NCBI GenBank assembly: GCA_947172415.1
Contig: OX359198.1
Span: 3,379,401 to 3,443,400 of the forward strand
DNA from: Chondrosia reniformis
Taxonomy: Eukaryota; Porifera; Demospongiae; Chondrillida; Chondrillidae
Direction of reading: 5' to 3'
DNA length: 64,000 nucleotides
Each line of letters starts with the position of its first letter. Positions within the stretch are counted from its first letter, which is position 1. The translations under genes were made by a program, and so were the position numbers. This document shows, in pieces, positions 61,737 through 64,000 of this stretch. The notes beneath the pieces were generated by a model. It saw only the letters and a list, made by a program, of their open reading frames with translations. It was not told the DNA's origin and searched no databases.

Positions 61737-62588
61737 CAGTGAAACCTCTGAATAACGGACACGCTCGGACCCACCATTTTGTCCTTTATTCAGAGGTTGT
61801 CCTCTTCTCGGAGGTCGGCCCATAATCACCGTCTAAACAACTAATAGTGTAATAGCAACTAGCTACCAGTTATATATGTCATGCGCAAAGTACGGATTCG
61901 GACAATCCACGGATTGGCCTGCGCAAAGCATTAAACCACACTATATTAAGGCTCATGATCAAGATCCAAGAGATGCAATAAATACACACCAACAAGTTAT
62001 AGGAAGCTACAAACACTAACATTTTACTAACATAACGGTTTACTAACTTAAAGGTTATGCTGGGCACGATACTCAGAAGCAGGACTTCCTATTAGATGGT
62101 TTTGGTACGAGTGGTTTTAGGACAGTTAAAATGAACAACTACCAAAGGGATAAATTATTCGCTTACACCAATCAGGTTTAAGGCCACTTTTATCGACCTT
62201 TGAATAGTTGAAAAATAGGAGCGCAATGAGCTAGCGGGCGGAACCGAAATTCAGTTGAGACTACTGTACGTACGATCCGCTGGACATCTGTAGCTATTTT
62301 ATGTAGCTAGATACTTATGACTTATTTTGTTCACTGTACTATTATCATTTTATCGTATTAGTTTCATCTCGTCTTTAGTTTAACTGTCCGCTTTTGGAGG
62401 TTAGTATGTATTGTCAGAGATCAGTCTGAGGCTTGGTCAGTGTCCGTTTTCCGGAGTTCGGAGGTGCCGCTACTCGGAGGTTCGAAATGTACCAGTTCTA
62501 TGGGAAAGTCAATTGGGGGTGTAAGATTTGTCCGCTGTACAGAGGTTGTCCGCTTTTCAGAGAGTCCGCTAATAGAGGTTTTACTGTA
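61737..62588. mobile_element. pogo/Tigger-like MITE
   Basis: 852 bp flanked by TA (61735-61736, 62589-62590). Left end CAGTGAAACCTCTGAATAAC; right end, reverse complement, CAGTAAAACCTCTATTAGCG. The CAGTRAAACCTCT terminus with TA target duplication is typical of pogo-type Tc1/mariner elements. Subterminal direct and inverted copies of CGGAGGT, CAGAGGTTGTCC and GTCCGCT recur at both ends. No transposase remains. Confidence 0.85.
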
Positions 62589-62590
62589 GT

Positions 62591-62910
62591 TGTATATACT
62601 CGTTGTATATACTAGTTGTATGTAATTGTTGCATGTTCTAGTTGCATGTACTAGTTGTATATTCTAGCTGTTTGCACTTGTTGTACGTACTAGTTCTATG
62701 TACTAGTTTTATGTTCTCATTCTATGGACTGGTTTTATATAATATTTGTAGTTCTAGTTGTATGACCTAGTTGTATGTATTAGTTGTATGTAAATCCTAG
62801 TTCTTTGTACTAATTTTATGTAGTAATTGCATGTACTATTTGTATGTATATACTCTTTGTATGTATTAGTACTAGCTATAGTTTTAGGTTGTGTGTACTA
62901 GTTGTATCTA
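62591..62910 (-). repeat. Satellite A, reverse orientation
   Basis: 13-bp unit reversed, between two mobile elements. No gene seen. Confidence 0.92.
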
Positions 62911-63775
62911 CACAGGTGCCATATGACTTATCTGCGTGTTTTTACGTTTTTGGGGTGCCGCAGGCGCCCCTATATGGTTTTCAGAAATTATGTTAACGTA
63001 TGGCTTCCTGTTCGTAGTCTTGTATATATATATATATGTATATATCTGTCAAAAAATGGCGGATGTTCAGCTAGCTTTCGTTTTCTAGCTTAAAATTAGC
63101 TTTCTCTTCCTTAGCGTAGAACATTGAACGAACAAAATAGACTTAAAAACCACCCTTACTAATACTATGTAACGTAAAGCTTGCGCAAAAACGTTTTCTA
63201 CGAGATATGGCCTTGAAAAATTGACGGCCAGCAAGAGTCGATCGGAAATCGGTTAACCATATATCTATGAGAACAAGCCAAGTAGTTTGAGTTTACTTAG
63301 GGGCGCCCGGCGCCCCACGAGTTTTTTAAACTCGAACTCCTTGTTTTATAAACAAATTTAAGAGCAAGTTTCGTTCTAACAGAAATGATTTGCTACCTTA
63401 AACTGGTATACATCAAAGCGCTTATTTAAATGTCAGCCATATCTAAAGTTTGAGCGAGATTGAACAACCAATATCGAAGATATAACGTGTTAAAAAGGGC
63501 CGATTTTAAAACTCTCAGACACTATGCGCTTAACCTAGGAAGAGCAAGAACCACATTCTATACTTCATTAAAAAGGTTACAATGTATTCTAACAAAATTA
63601 AGAAGTCCGTTTCGATTCGCCCATCCGTTGAGAAGAAAACTGTGAAAATACACTTTGAATAGATTGGTAAATACTATTTAATCTTTCATATCTTGGGAAA
63701 AAAAGCTCAGACGACAACGGACTTCTTAATTCTTACTAAATGACACTCACTGAATCCATTGAAGCTGACTACACG
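62911..63775 (+). mobile_element. Terminal fragment related to the 6.9-kb transposon
   Basis: Starts CACAGGTGCCATATGACTTA, matching the right TIR of the 6.9-kb element. From 63344 it follows the reverse complement of 13261-13690 with many differences, including the inverted repeat AATTAAGAAGTCCGTT (63596-63611 and 63716-63731). Homology stops at GAAGCTGACTACACGACTAG and satellite resumes, so the rest is lost. A second element (62952-63343) is nested within it. No coding region is kept; the 61-codon frame at 63460-63645 is not coding in the full element. Confidence 0.8.
62952..63343 (+). mobile_element. Structured non-autonomous element, copy 2 (nested)
   Basis: About 392 bp inserted between CGTTTTT and TTTTATAAAC of the transposon fragment; the 6.9-kb element has CGTTTTTTTATAAAC uninterrupted, so the empty site is known. 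A TTTT target duplication is likely. Starts GGGGTGCCGCAGGCGCCCC; ends CCAAGTAGTTTGAG...GGGGCGCCCGGCGCCCC...GAGTTTTTTAAACTC...CTCCTTG. The 3' end can form nested hairpins. It shares ends with 55806-56182, while the middle differs. Confidence 0.65.
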
Positions 63776-64000
63776 ACTAGTTTATGTTCTAGTTGCATAC
63801 ACTATTGATATGTACTAGTTACCTGTGTAAGAATTAGTTTTTTGTTGCAGTTGTGTTTTCTAGTTATATGTACTAATTTTGTGTACTAGTTGTAAGTACT
63901 AGTTGAACGTTCTAGTACTAGTTATACTAGGTACTAGGTGGGTACTAGTTGTATGTACTAGTTGTATGGCCTAGTTGTATGTACTACTTGTTTGTACTAG
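63776..64000 (-). repeat. Satellite A, reverse orientation, to the window end
   Basis: 13-bp unit reversed with the CTAGTTATACTAGGTACTAG subfamily. The array runs off the window. Confidence 0.92.

Overview
The window looks like a repeat-dominated, probably centromeric or heterochromatic, block of a metazoan genome. The evidence is spliced transposon genes with GT-AG introns, a Penelope-like element, RTE-type and R4/Dong-type LINEs, a tRNA-derived repeat and a pogo-like MITE. The transposon protein families are of a kind I associate with sponges and cnidarians, so a demosponge or cnidarian is my best guess, at low confidence. I see no ordinary host gene.

Layout. Two satellites make up most of the DNA. 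Satellite A is a degenerate 13-bp unit (consensus ACTAGTACATACA). It fills 1-44.3 kb in one orientation and 49.5-64 kb in the opposite one. Satellite B is an unrelated unit of about 22-23 bp (ATATATCCCATAGTTTTTGCCAA-like) that lies between them, and it also flips orientation at about 46.46 kb. The whole window is therefore an inverted arrangement A>B><B<A.

Inserted in satellite A, left to right: a 238-bp repeat with a hammerhead-ribozyme-like core (four copies: 2.2, 23.2, 29.3 and 36.0 kb); short LINE 3' stubs (3.2-3.6 kb); a composite of two inverted Penelope-like copies (4.6-14.3 kb), the second split by a 6.9-kb DNA transposon with an intron-containing transposase gene; a tandem segmental duplication (20.7-29.3 kb) carrying a palindromic element, a tRNA-derived repeat and, in its second copy only, a 4.0-kb DNA transposon with TAA target duplications; a promoter plus hammerhead fragment (32.1-32.4 kb); a nearly whole 3.0-kb RTE-type LINE with a 43-bp target-site duplication (36.9-40.0 kb); and a 5'-truncated R4/Dong-like LINE (42.0-43.4 kb). 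In the right arm there are a structured non-autonomous element (55.8 and 62.95 kb), a pogo-like MITE (61.7-62.6 kb) and a terminal fragment related to the 6.9-kb transposon (62.9-63.8 kb).

The strongest leads are: (1) the 238-bp hammerhead-bearing elements, with filled and empty sites visible inside this window and one copy sitting 33 bp downstream of a TATA box; (2) the 6.9-kb transposon, with clear TIRs, a 2-bp target duplication, a transposase that I can place in no named superfamily, and a possible -1 frameshift site; (3) the palindrome whose centre is inverted between two duplicated copies; and (4) the two-satellite inverted architecture.
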